Shown here: piece by piece, positions 1 through 6,443 of the stretch
Layout: each line of letters opens with the position of its first letter
Position numbering within the stretch: position 1 is the first letter of the stretch
NCBI GenBank assembly: GCA_903919165.1
Contig: CAIXHJ010000055.1
Location: 1 to 12,762 of the forward strand
Reading direction: 5' to 3'
DNA: 12,762 nucleotides
From: an uncultured Holophagaceae bacterium
Lineage (GTDB): Bacteria; Acidobacteriota; Holophagae; Holophagales; Holophagaceae
The notes under the pieces: model-generated
The model's input: the letters and a program-made list of their open reading frames with translations, nothing else
Database searches by the model: none
Told to the model about the DNA's origin: nothing
Program-made: the position numbers and the translations under genes

Positions 1-251
1 GTGCCCTTGTCGATCTTGCCTTCCGGCACTGCCGCCCACACCTCGCCCCTGGCCGTCTGAAGGCGCAGGTAGCAATAGGGGGAAGCGTCGATCCGCTCCA
101 GCACCTTGCCGCTAATTTCCTGGCCCGCGGCAGGTGCGGCGGCCGGGGGCATGGCTCCCGAGGTGGGGGCGGCCACGATGGCATCCGATTTCTTGGATTG
201 GCAACCGACGGAGGTCGCGAGGACGAAAAGAAGGGGAATGGCGCCGCGCAT
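1..251 (-). CDS. Small lipoprotein with NrfJ-like C-terminal domain (3' end outside window)
   Basis: The first 83 residues are visible; the gene runs off the left edge. A short charged start (MRGA), a hydrophobic stretch IPLLFVLAT and a lipobox SVGC with Cys17 show an export signal for a lipoprotein. A low-complexity Ala/Pro linker follows (about residues 25-44). The segment from residue 46 (SGKVLERIDASPYCYLRL, then GEVWAAVP) matches the pattern I know from small NrfJ-like/OB-fold-like exported proteins, where aromatic and Trp residues recur. The start is fixed by a Shine-Dalgarno AGGAG 8 nt before the ATG. It lies 119 bp downstream of the acyltransferase gene on the same strand, so it may have its own promoter. 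The molecular function is unknown; the domain assignment is from memory of the pattern. Confidence 0.72.
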   Translation of the reverse strand, partial: MRGAIPLLFVLATSVGCQSKKSDAIVAAPTSGAMPPAAAPAAGQEISGKVLERIDASPYCYLRLQTARGEVWAAVPEGKIDKG

Positions 252-370
252 GAAGGGGACTCCTAGGGGAACCGGAAACGGACCGGGGCAACCTGAGCTT
301 AAGACAATCATCCTATGACTGGGGACAAGGTGCGACTGTTGCGGCGCAACATGGCTTTGACACGTGCTGC

Positions 371-1318
371 TTAGGAAGCGGTCCGAGCAGGATCGTCCCA
401 GAAGGGGTAGAAGCAGTACCACTGACTGGGATGACGGCGGATCAGAGTTTCCAGATCGGCCACATAGGCCCTCATGCCCGCCTCGATGGCCGCCATGCGC
501 CCACCCCTCTCCCCATGGATCCAGATGGGCGCCCCAAAGTGGGCGTGGAATAGACGCTCCTCGTCGGTATAGAAAAAGCTCGTGATGATGGGTGCCCCGG
601 TCATGGCGGCCAGTTCCCAGGGGCCGCGGGGGAACGGCACCTCGCGTCCGAAAAAGGGCATGGACACACCGTTCAGACTGAAGTCCCTGTCCCCTTGCAT
701 GCCGACCAGGGCACCCTCCCGCAGGAGCTTCACCAGAGGAAGAGTCGAGAACCCCAGGCCGTCCAGGGGAATGCCCACTACACCACCTTGGCTGCGCAGG
801 CTCTCCCGAAGACGCTCGACGGCTTCAAAGCGGTCGGGCTTGTAGACCGCGTGGACCTTCAGGTTCCGGGCTCTCAGCAGGATGCCGCCCAATTCGAAGT
901 TGCCTGCATGGGCCGTGAGCAGGATGGCTCCGCTGCCCTCGGTGAGGGCTGCGTCGAGATGTTCGATGCCATCAAGGCTTGCGAACTGCGACAGAGCCTC
1001 CTCTACCGGCCGCTGCCCATAATAGAAAAAGTCCACCCAAGACCTGGCGTGCTGCCGCACCATGTCTCGTGCCGTGCGATCGACGAGAGGGTGGGAAGGC
1101 TTCAGGCCCATCACCTGAGCGGTGTTGCCCAGGATGGCTTCGAGGTATCTGGGGCGAATCTCCATGAAGGCATTGGCAATCTGGTCCGCGATATCGTGGC
1201 CGCGCTCCCGCCGGGCAAAGGACCGGGCCGCGAAATGGAAGAGCGGAAACAGGGATCCGAAAACCACGCCGTAAACGAGGTCGAGGAGCTTCGAATCGGT
1301 CTGCATCCGATCCTGCAT
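371..1318 (-). CDS. Lysophospholipid/lipid A (LpxL/HtrB-type) acyltransferase family protein
   Basis: 315 residues, the usual length of the LABLAT acyltransferases that transfer acyl chains to lipid A or related lipids at the inner face of the cytoplasmic membrane. The catalytic H-x4-E motif is HAGNFE, with His137 and Glu142. A second conserved block, GALVGMQGDRDF (residues 202-213), and the typical ending HPSQWYCFYPFWDD (296-309) are present. Residues about 12-34 are hydrophobic and could anchor it. It starts 3 bp after the rsgA stop, so it is very likely co-transcribed with efp-rsgA. Start choice is uncertain: Met5 (ATG at 1306) has a slightly better AGGA upstream. Family is sure; the acceptor lipid is not, since no lpx gene is beside it. 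Confidence 0.88.
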   Translation of the reverse strand: MQDRMQTDSKLLDLVYGVVFGSLFPLFHFAARSFARRERGHDIADQIANAFMEIRPRYLEAILGNTAQVMGLKPSHPLVDRTARDMVRQHARSWVDFFYYGQRPVEEALSQFASLDGIEHLDAALTEGSGAILLTAHAGNFELGGILLRARNLKVHAVYKPDRFEAVERLRESLRSQGGVVGIPLDGLGFSTLPLVKLLREGALVGMQGDRDFSLNGVSMPFFGREVPFPRGPWELAAMTGAPIITSFFYTDEERLFHAHFGAPIWIHGERGGRMAAIEAGMRAYVADLETLIRRHPSQWYCFYPFWDDPARTAS

Positions 1319-1321
1319 CGC

Positions 1322-2461
1322 CTACCGCCACACATTCTGGTTCGGATTGCGGTCGTCCATCTCTTGCCAGAGCCGTTGGAGGCTCTGCAGCCGTTCTGGG
1401 TAGTCAAGGTCGAGGCGTTCAAGGGTCTCGTCGTCTTCGGCATCGAAGGCGAGGGGGTCCTCCAACACCTCGGCGGGGAATTCCGGGAATACCCGACCCA
1501 GCAAGGACCGGTTGAAACCGCGCACGCTGAGTGTTCGGATTCCTGGAGTGTCCACCAGTGTGCCGCTGGAAGTGAGAGGGAGCCAGCGGGCGGCGGAGGT
1601 AGTCTGCTTCCCGGTGCCGAATTTGGTGAGCTCCCCCGTCTTCAGTGCGGCGTCTGGATAGAGGGCATTCACGAGCGTGCTCTTGCCCACGCCACTGTGA
1701 CCCAGCAGCACCACGACCTGCCCTTGGAGGAGTTCCCGCAGGGGTGCGATGCCCTCGCCCTTCAGGGCGGAGGTCTCATGGATCGATACACCCTGCTCGC
1801 GCAGGGGGTCCAACTCGGGAAGGGTGTCCTTCTTCGAGGCGCGGTCCCGCTTGGTGACCAGCACGCGGAACCTGAGGCCAGCATCGAGCGCAAGCACCTG
1901 GGCCCGTTCCAACAGGCCGGGGCGCAGGGGAGGATCCACCACCGCGGCGCAGATCCAGAGTTCGTCGGCATTGGCGCAGATGAGCTGCCAGGGCTCACGG
2001 TCATCGATGCCGCCCCGCTTGAGCAGGGTTCTTCGGGGCATGACCGCTACCACTTGGGCCTCGGGCGATCCGCCTTCGCCCCGGAGGTTGACTGGAGCCG
2101 GAAACCTTGGGTCATCCGGTTCGACGGGGACCACCGAGTAGCGGACCCGGTCTCCGCAGACAAGACGCACGCCCTTGAGTTTTCCGCCCAGCGTAGCCCT
2201 CATGACGCTGCGATCCTCAAGCTCCAGATTGACCCATTGGCTGTGTCGCTGGATCAGCGTTGCCTCGGGCAGGTGCATCCAGGGGCCGGGATCCGGGAGC
2301 TTCAGCAGCGTCTCGGCATCGTGGGATTCGATGCCAGTCTCCAGGCGTTCGGCTCGACGCTGACGCCGCTTGCTCTCCCCGCCTCGTTCGCGGGAGTAGA
2401 CCTCCCGGTGGTCCAGGTCCTGGGCCTCCCGGCTTTGGCCAAGGCGGAACTTTCGGGGCAT
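1322..2461 (-). CDS. rsgA: Ribosome small-subunit-dependent GTPase RsgA, without zinc knuckle
   Basis: RsgA/YjeQ is a circularly permuted GTPase that acts late in 30S subunit maturation. From the ATG at 2461 (379 residues) the order is: basic N-terminal tail, OB-like domain (about 68-140), G4-like TKRD (203-206), G5-like SALKGEG, Walker A GHSGVGKST (254-262), switch I region GKQTT (284-288), G3 DTPG (304-307). The C-terminal part after VFPEF normally carries a Cys/His zinc knuckle; here there is no Cys or His after the G3 motif. The switch I motif, usually G-R-H-T-T, has Gln in place of His. I chose ATG 2461 (AAGG 9 nt upstream, 16 bp after the efp stop) over a GTG at 2500 that would overlap efp by 23 bp. 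A divergent RsgA paralogue is the alternative. Confidence 0.88.
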   Translation of the reverse strand: MPRKFRLGQSREAQDLDHREVYSRERGGESKRRQRRAERLETGIESHDAETLLKLPDPGPWMHLPEATLIQRHSQWVNLELEDRSVMRATLGGKLKGVRLVCGDRVRYSVVPVEPDDPRFPAPVNLRGEGGSPEAQVVAVMPRRTLLKRGGIDDREPWQLICANADELWICAAVVDPPLRPGLLERAQVLALDAGLRFRVLVTKRDRASKKDTLPELDPLREQGVSIHETSALKGEGIAPLRELLQGQVVVLLGHSGVGKSTLVNALYPDAALKTGELTKFGTGKQTTSAARWLPLTSSGTLVDTPGIRTLSVRGFNRSLLGRVFPEFPAEVLEDPLAFDAEDDETLERLDLDYPERLQSLQRLWQEMDDRNPNQNVWR

Positions 2462-2477
2462 TAGCAGACCTTGATGA

Positions 2478-3053
2478 TCACGCGCGGCCCGCGAAATCAC
2501 CAGTTTCGGTGCTGATCTTCACCTTCTCACCCTCCCTGATGAAGAGGGGCACCTTGATCTCGATGCCAGTCTCGAGCTTGGCGGGCTTGGTGACGTTGCC
2601 GCTGGCCGTGTCGCCGCGGGCACCGGGTTCCGTGTAGGTGACGGTGAGTTCGACCTGGGTGGGCAGTTGGAGACCGATGGGATTCCCGTTGAATTTCTGG
2701 ATCTGGACGTTGAGACCCTCCGTGAGGTAGTCAAGGGCGTCGCCCATGAGTCCTGCGCCCAGGGTGTGGGTCTCGTAGGTCTCCTGGTCCATGAAGTGGG
2801 ATCCGTCACCATCGCTGTAGAGATAGCTGGCGAGTGCGAGGACGAGGTCCGGCTCCTTGAACTTGTCGCTGGCCTTGAAGGTCTTGTCGAATACCGCCCG
2901 GGTGAGCAGGTTCCGCATTTTGATGCGCACCAAGGTTTGGCCGCCCCGGGCCGTGGGCGTCGAGATTTCCACGTCCAGGCAATGGAAGGGCGTGTCCTCG
3001 AGCTCGAAGAACATCTTGCGTTTGATCTCGATGGCTTCGAGAAGGGCGGCCAT
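2478..3053 (-). CDS. efp: Elongation factor P family protein, YeiP/EfpL-like
   Basis: 191 residues with the three-domain EF-P plan: KOW-like N-terminal domain, central OB domain and a C-terminal OB domain with the strongly conserved block DTASGNVTKPAKLETGIEIK (residues 149-168) and the ending EGEKVKISTETGDF. EF-P binds the ribosome and relieves stalling at polyproline. The tip of the N-terminal loop reads STPTARGGQT, with Arg36 where canonical EF-P has the modified lysine. This and the stretch GNPIGLQLP resemble E. coli YeiP/EfpL more than Efp. No EpmA/EpmB or EarP gene is nearby. GGAG lies 5 nt before the ATG. It is first in the efp-rsgA-acyltransferase cluster. EF-P family is certain; the EfpL subgroup is inference from the loop. 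Confidence 0.93.
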   Translation of the reverse strand: MAALLEAIEIKRKMFFELEDTPFHCLDVEISTPTARGGQTLVRIKMRNLLTRAVFDKTFKASDKFKEPDLVLALASYLYSDGDGSHFMDQETYETHTLGAGLMGDALDYLTEGLNVQIQKFNGNPIGLQLPTQVELTVTYTEPGARGDTASGNVTKPAKLETGIEIKVPLFIREGEKVKISTETGDFAGRA

Positions 3054-3079
3054 GGGGTCTCCGGAATATCGAATCTTCC

Positions 3080-3085
3080 ATTCTA
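3080..3085 (-). promoter_or_regulatory. Putative -10 box of the efp cluster
   Basis: TAGAAT on the minus strand, 26 nt before the efp ATG, leaving room for a leader of about 20 nt that carries the GGAG ribosome site. No convincing -35 box is visible at 16-18 nt. It sits at the edge of a perfect 6-bp inverted repeat (3085-3100). Confidence 0.35.
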
Positions 3086-3100
3086 TCCCGTCTGCGGGAT
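3085..3100. repeat. Inverted repeat in the efp/kinase divergent promoter region
   Basis: Perfect palindrome ATCCCG-tctg-CGGGAT lying between the two divergent TAGAAT boxes. It could be an operator serving both genes or chance; it is not followed by a T-run, so it is not a terminator. Confidence 0.4.
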
Positions 3101-3113
3101 GGGGTCTCCTGGT

Positions 3114-3119
3114 TAGAAT
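3114..3119 (+). promoter_or_regulatory. Putative -10 box giving a leaderless kinase mRNA
   Basis: TAGAAT with only 8 nt before the kinase ATG at 3128. Transcription would start within a base or two of the start codon. No Shine-Dalgarno sequence precedes that ATG, which agrees with a leaderless transcript. No clear -35 box is seen. Confidence 0.35.
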
Positions 3120-3127
3120 TCCTTCTC

Positions 3128-4351
3128 ATGGCGGACCCCAAAACCATCGGCAGGTACCAGGTCCTGCGGCCCATCGGACAGGGCGGCATGGGAACGGTCT
3201 ACCTTGCCGAGGATCCCCTGCTGAAACGGCGCGTGGCCATCAAGGTGGTCCGGGTCACAGGCAATGCCCGGCACCAAGCCATGCTCCGCTTCCGTCGAGA
3301 AGCCGAGATCAGTGCCCAGCTGAACCACCCGAACCTGGTCACGATCTTCGATGTCGGCGTAGAGGAGGACTCGGGCCCCTTCCTGGCCATGGAGTACGTC
3401 GAGGGGAAGAGCCTTGGCAAGCACATCAAGGAGAAGAACCTCGACCAGGAAGCTGCTGCTCGGGTGCTGATCCAGGCCATGCGGGCCCTGCGGGCGGCCC
3501 ACCGGCGCGCCATCGTCCACCGTGACGTGAAGCCCGACAATATCCTTCTGAGTGAAGAGGGTCGAGCCAAGCTCATGGATTTCGGCATAGCCCGCACCAT
3601 GGGCCATATGAGCAATGACCCCGAAGATCCTTTGGAAGCTCCGACCACGGGAGACGGCCACGACGATGATTATGCGCAAACCCTGGCTATGCGCCTGACG
3701 GTGACAGGAGACTTCCTTGGGTCTCCCGCTTATGCGCCGCCCGAGGTTTTGAAGGGAGGGGAAGGCACGCCAGCCTCGGATCGCTACAGCTTCGCCGCCA
3801 CTGCGTTTGAGCTTCTGACGAATCAATTGCCCCATCCCGGGAGCGGTCTCACGGAAATCATCATCCACATCCTCCAGGAACCAGTCGCCATTCCGGCGGA
3901 TATGCCCCCCCGTCTCGGCGCGGTGTTCCAGCGGGCCCTGTCCGTTGATCCGGAGGATCGCTACACCACCCTCCCGGAGTTCATGGAGGAGTTGATCGAC
4001 GCTCTTCCCGGGCCGGCCAGCATGCGTGCCCGCCTCTTCGCATTCCTGGGGCAGGATGAAGATGGCAGCAGTGTCTCGACGGCACGGTTCCGCATCCCCG
4101 CGGGCCTCCTTAGCGATGGCCCCGAGGACAGCGGTCAGAATGCGACGGATCCCCAACCGCGCCAGAGCCAGCCCGTGAAGATCAGTCTGGCGGAGGATCC
4201 GGTCGAGTCCTACCTGGCCTCCCGGAAGGCGAGGGCTGACGCCAGGCCCGAAGGCACGAACTGGTCGTCGGTGCTCAAGTGGGTGGCACTGATCTTTCTG
4301 CTGCTCCAGTTGTTCTGGTGGATGGCTCCCGCTCTCTCGCGGGTTCACTGA
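3128..4351 (+). CDS. Hanks-type Ser/Thr protein kinase, C-terminal tail-anchored
   Basis: 407 residues. The kinase domain covers about residues 10-290: glycine loop GQGGMG (17-22), VAIK lysine Lys39, helix C Glu58, catalytic loop HRDVKPDN (131-138), DFG (151-153), GSPAYAPPE (198-206) and SDRYS (217-221). All catalytic residues are present, so it should be an active PknB-like kinase. The DFG-to-APE segment is about 56 residues against roughly 30 in PknB, with an acidic insertion around 163-184. A Pro/Gln-rich linker (about 310-380) leads to one membrane helix, about 383-401, and only some eight residues beyond it, so there is no extracellular sensor domain. It is divergent from efp; its targets are not evident. 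The cccgc/gcggg palindrome at the end of the gene (4328-4343) lacks a T-run. Confidence 0.93.
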   Translation: MADPKTIGRYQVLRPIGQGGMGTVYLAEDPLLKRRVAIKVVRVTGNARHQAMLRFRREAEISAQLNHPNLVTIFDVGVEEDSGPFLAMEYVEGKSLGKHIKEKNLDQEAAARVLIQAMRALRAAHRRAIVHRDVKPDNILLSEEGRAKLMDFGIARTMGHMSNDPEDPLEAPTTGDGHDDDYAQTLAMRLTVTGDFLGSPAYAPPEVLKGGEGTPASDRYSFAATAFELLTNQLPHPGSGLTEIIIHILQEPVAIPADMPPRLGAVFQRALSVDPEDRYTTLPEFMEELIDALPGPASMRARLFAFLGQDEDGSSVSTARFRIPAGLLSDGPEDSGQNATDPQPRQSQPVKISLAEDPVESYLASRKARADARPEGTNWSSVLKWVALIFLLLQLFWWMAPALSRVH

Positions 4352-4399
4352 AGCCTGAACGCGTCCTAGTAGCGGCTCGTGGGAATGTAAAGCACACTC

Positions 4400-5740
4400 C
4401 TAGCCGAAGGCCCGTATCAGCAGGAAGAGACAGCCATTCCAGGAGGCGTGGACGAGGACCGGTGTCCGCAGGCTGCCGGTGTGGCGCATGGCGAGCCCCA
4501 AAACGAGGCCGAGGGTGCTGAGAACCGGAAGACCGGTGGGCTGGAGGTGGATGGCCCCGAAGAGGAGGGCTGACACGATCAGACTCACGACCATGGGCTG
4601 TCGCTGGGCCAGGACCGGCAGCAGGAACCCCCGGAAGAGCAGCTCCTCGAAGCAGGGGGCGAGCCCCGCGACGGTCAGGAACATCACGAGGCTCGGACCC
4701 CATCCGGACAGTCCCCGCAGCAGCTCCTGCAGGTCCCGCTGAGGGTTCTGGTCGGGTTTCATGACCCACCCGGATACCAGGGCCACGGCCATGACCAGCA
4801 GCAGGGCCAGGGCGAGGAAGGCCACGCCCCAGGCAAGATCCCGTCCCATCCGGCCCGGGGCCACCCGGCGCCATAGGTCGGCGAAGCCGATCCCCTCAGC
4901 CCAGCAGAGCAGGGTGACTCCGACGGCCGCATGTAGGGCATAGCCCAGGGGCCCGGCCATCCAGCGCACTCCGGTCCAGGGGCGGACCAGCAGGCCCGCC
5001 AGGGTACTGGAGAGGAAGAAAGTCAGGAACCAGCCCAGCAGGACCAGCGCCGCGGCGCGCCCAGACAAGGTCCACAAGGGCAGCGGCTGGGGCGGGGTTG
5101 TCTTTCGGATACCTACGAGGTGGATACCCACGATGAGTCCTGCAGCACCCGTTCCCAGGACCAGCAGGCTGAGGAGGCCGAGAGCGGCCAGGCGGGTCCT
5201 CAGGACCGATCGGGCCTGGGCGCGGAGGGCATCGCCTTTGCCCTCGCGATCCAGGAGGCGGGCCTCGAGCAGATCGGCTATGTACCCCTTTCCCAGGCGT
5301 CGGCGGATGTCATCACGGTCGCTCTGACTGGGTACAGGTCCGCCGGCGTAGGCGGCGAAGCAGACGCGACGGAAGGCGAGGCCCCCTGGTCCCACCGGTG
5401 TTGCCTGCTCGATCCAGGCCCTGGCATCCTCCCCAGGAGACTGGCGTTCGGCCTTCAACACCGCCAACATGGCGCGGTCCCAGGGTTCTTCCAGCTGGGC
5501 CTCGACCATGGTCCAATCCGGAGTCCTGGTCCCCTGGCCGAGGAGGAGCCCGGGCCCCATGAGGGCGACCTCGGCCAGCCGTCCTTGGAGACTGACTTGC
5601 TCTGAGGGGCGCTTGGAGGCCTCCTTGCGGGCCGACAGGGTGAATCCCGCCGCCAACAGTGCCAGCAAGGCCAGCAGGGTAATGAGGGGATCGGCCCAGC
5701 TCCGGTCGGGATTCCAGGGCTCGCGGGGGGCCTCGTGCAT
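4400..5740 (-). CDS. CPBP-family (CAAX-like/Abi) intramembrane metalloprotease with N-terminal extension
   Basis: 446 residues, long for a family usually near 220-300. The C-terminal half is the multi-spanning CPBP domain: EELLFRG (365-371) with the catalytic Glu pair and Arg, FGAIH with His398, and HASWN with His431 and Asn435. These residues line the metal site in Rce1-like proteases. Before it are one membrane helix (about 18-34) and a soluble, Arg/Glu-rich region (about 37-180) with no motif I recognise, probably extracytoplasmic, then further helices from about 183. Convergent with the kinase gene, 48 bp apart. The start codon lies 12 bp from the outer edge of a 273-bp repeat element, and a 6-bp palindrome (5745-5761) covers the leader just upstream. 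Substrate unknown. Confidence 0.88.
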   Translation of the reverse strand: MHEAPREPWNPDRSWADPLITLLALLALLAAGFTLSARKEASKRPSEQVSLQGRLAEVALMGPGLLLGQGTRTPDWTMVEAQLEEPWDRAMLAVLKAERQSPGEDARAWIEQATPVGPGGLAFRRVCFAAYAGGPVPSQSDRDDIRRRLGKGYIADLLEARLLDREGKGDALRAQARSVLRTRLAALGLLSLLVLGTGAAGLIVGIHLVGIRKTTPPQPLPLWTLSGRAAALVLLGWFLTFFLSSTLAGLLVRPWTGVRWMAGPLGYALHAAVGVTLLCWAEGIGFADLWRRVAPGRMGRDLAWGVAFLALALLLVMAVALVSGWVMKPDQNPQRDLQELLRGLSGWGPSLVMFLTVAGLAPCFEELLFRGFLLPVLAQRQPMVVSLIVSALLFGAIHLQPTGLPVLSTLGLVLGLAMRHTGSLRTPVLVHASWNGCLFLLIRAFG

Positions 5741-5744
5741 CGAT

Positions 5745-5761
5745 CCAGCCTAAGGGGCTGG
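5745..5761. repeat. Palindrome just upstream of the CPBP protease start
   Basis: CCAGCC-taagg-GGCTGG, ending 4 bp before the start codon at 5740. On the minus-strand mRNA the only AGG-like ribosome site (TTAGG) falls in its loop and right arm, so folding could limit translation. It overlaps the first bases of the repeat element that begins at 5753. Confidence 0.45.
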
Positions 5762-6025
5762 AACGAAATAAGCGATGCCTTCGCGTAGGGCGCCGGGCAA
5801 GCGAGACAAGGAGGCTGAGGTTCCAGCGGAGCGGGACTCCGTGAACCTCAGCCGACGCAGTATCGAGCCGCCCGCCGCCCTGCGTCCGGAGGGTTGGCGC
5901 CCATCCGCGGGCCCCGCGGCGTCAACGCCCTTGAACAACGAACCACGTTGCCCTGCGGGCACATCCTGGCGGGTGCATCGCGGCTGGGCGCCAACGATGG
6001 CATTGATTATTCCGTTCCAGCCCCT
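5753..6025 (+). repeat. 273-bp structured repeat element, copy A
   Basis: The outer 31 bp at each end (5753-5783 and 5995-6025) are inverted repeats of each other with 27 of 31 matches, beginning AGGGGCTGGAACG. Inside, 5782-5987 aligns with copy B (6876-7080 on the minus strand) almost without gaps. The alignment includes an identical 26-bp block at 5928-5953 that holds the small hairpin CAACG-aacca-CGTTG, and an identical GC-rich 13-mer just before it. A perfect 11-bp stem (5813-5823 with 5843-5853) plus an inner 5-bp stem forms a hairpin. The element contains no plausible gene. Its right edge overlaps the stop codon of the DCC-family gene and its left edge is 12 bp from the protease start. 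Nature unknown: structured RNA or mobile element remnant. Confidence 0.85.
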
Positions 6026-6401
6026 AAGCGAAAGGGAGACGCCCTGTCCGCTGGTACCGCCAGGCGGACCAGCGAAGGAATATCCGGTTGGCCAGGGTGG
6101 GGATTCCAGGGATGCCGAGCAAGGGAGACAACCACCGCCAGGCCGGGAGGCGGCGGGCGATGGGGCGCAGCAGGTCAGCCCCGGCGCGGATTTCCCGGCT
6201 ACCCAGGTCCAGGCCATGGATCTCCTTCTCCAGGGGCTTTCCCGCCAGTTCAGGAGCCAGGGACAGCAGGTCCGGATCGCGCACAGAGACGATGAGCAGC
6301 AGGCCCTGGCGGTCCCGGCGTGCCAGCCACAGCGCCATGCGGCAGCAGAGGGTGCAGGCGGGGTCGTAGGCGAGCAGGAGGGGGGTGGCCATCGGGCGCA
6401 T
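6024..6401 (-). CDS. DCC-family thiol-disulfide oxidoreductase-like protein (DUF393)
   Basis: 125 residues, normal for the family. The N-terminal signature is YDPACTLCC, giving D13-x2-C16-x2-C19, the DxxCxxC motif of the thioredoxin-like DCC/DUF393 proteins, followed by a helix WLARRDRQG and strand LLLIVSV. A later LGIPGIPTLANRIFLRWSAWRYQ (split here as residues about 95-117) is the usual conserved C-terminal helix region. The open frame extends upstream to 6668, but that part lies opposite the thioesterase gene and is not protein-like, so I place the start at ATG 6401 (6392 is possible); no strong ribosome site. Its TAG stop is inside the arm of repeat copy A. Divergent from the thioesterase gene, 42 bp apart. 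Physiological substrate unknown. Confidence 0.85.
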   Translation of the reverse strand: MRPMATPLLLAYDPACTLCCRMALWLARRDRQGLLLIVSVRDPDLLSLAPELAGKPLEKEIHGLDLGSREIRAGADLLRPIARRLPAWRWLSPLLGIPGIPTLANRIFLRWSAWRYQRTGRLPFA

Positions 6402-6443
6402 GATGCCATGGGTTCCGGGTATGTTGGGGGTACCGGAGGCACA

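Noticed and set aside
695..2464. 589-codon plus-strand open frame
   Set aside because: Antisense to rsgA and the acyltransferase gene, both with clear motifs; low-complexity translation without domains, a GC-bias shadow.
4328..4343. CCCGC/GCGGG hairpin at the end of the kinase gene as a terminator
   Set aside because: Inside the coding region and not followed by a T-run.
3113..4348. 411-codon minus-strand open frame
   Set aside because: Exactly antisense to the kinase gene, whose catalytic motifs are intact.
5775..6443. N-terminal extension of the thioesterase frame
   Set aside because: It crosses repeat A and the antisense DCC gene; a strong GGAGG directly precedes ATG 6444 and the family starts there.
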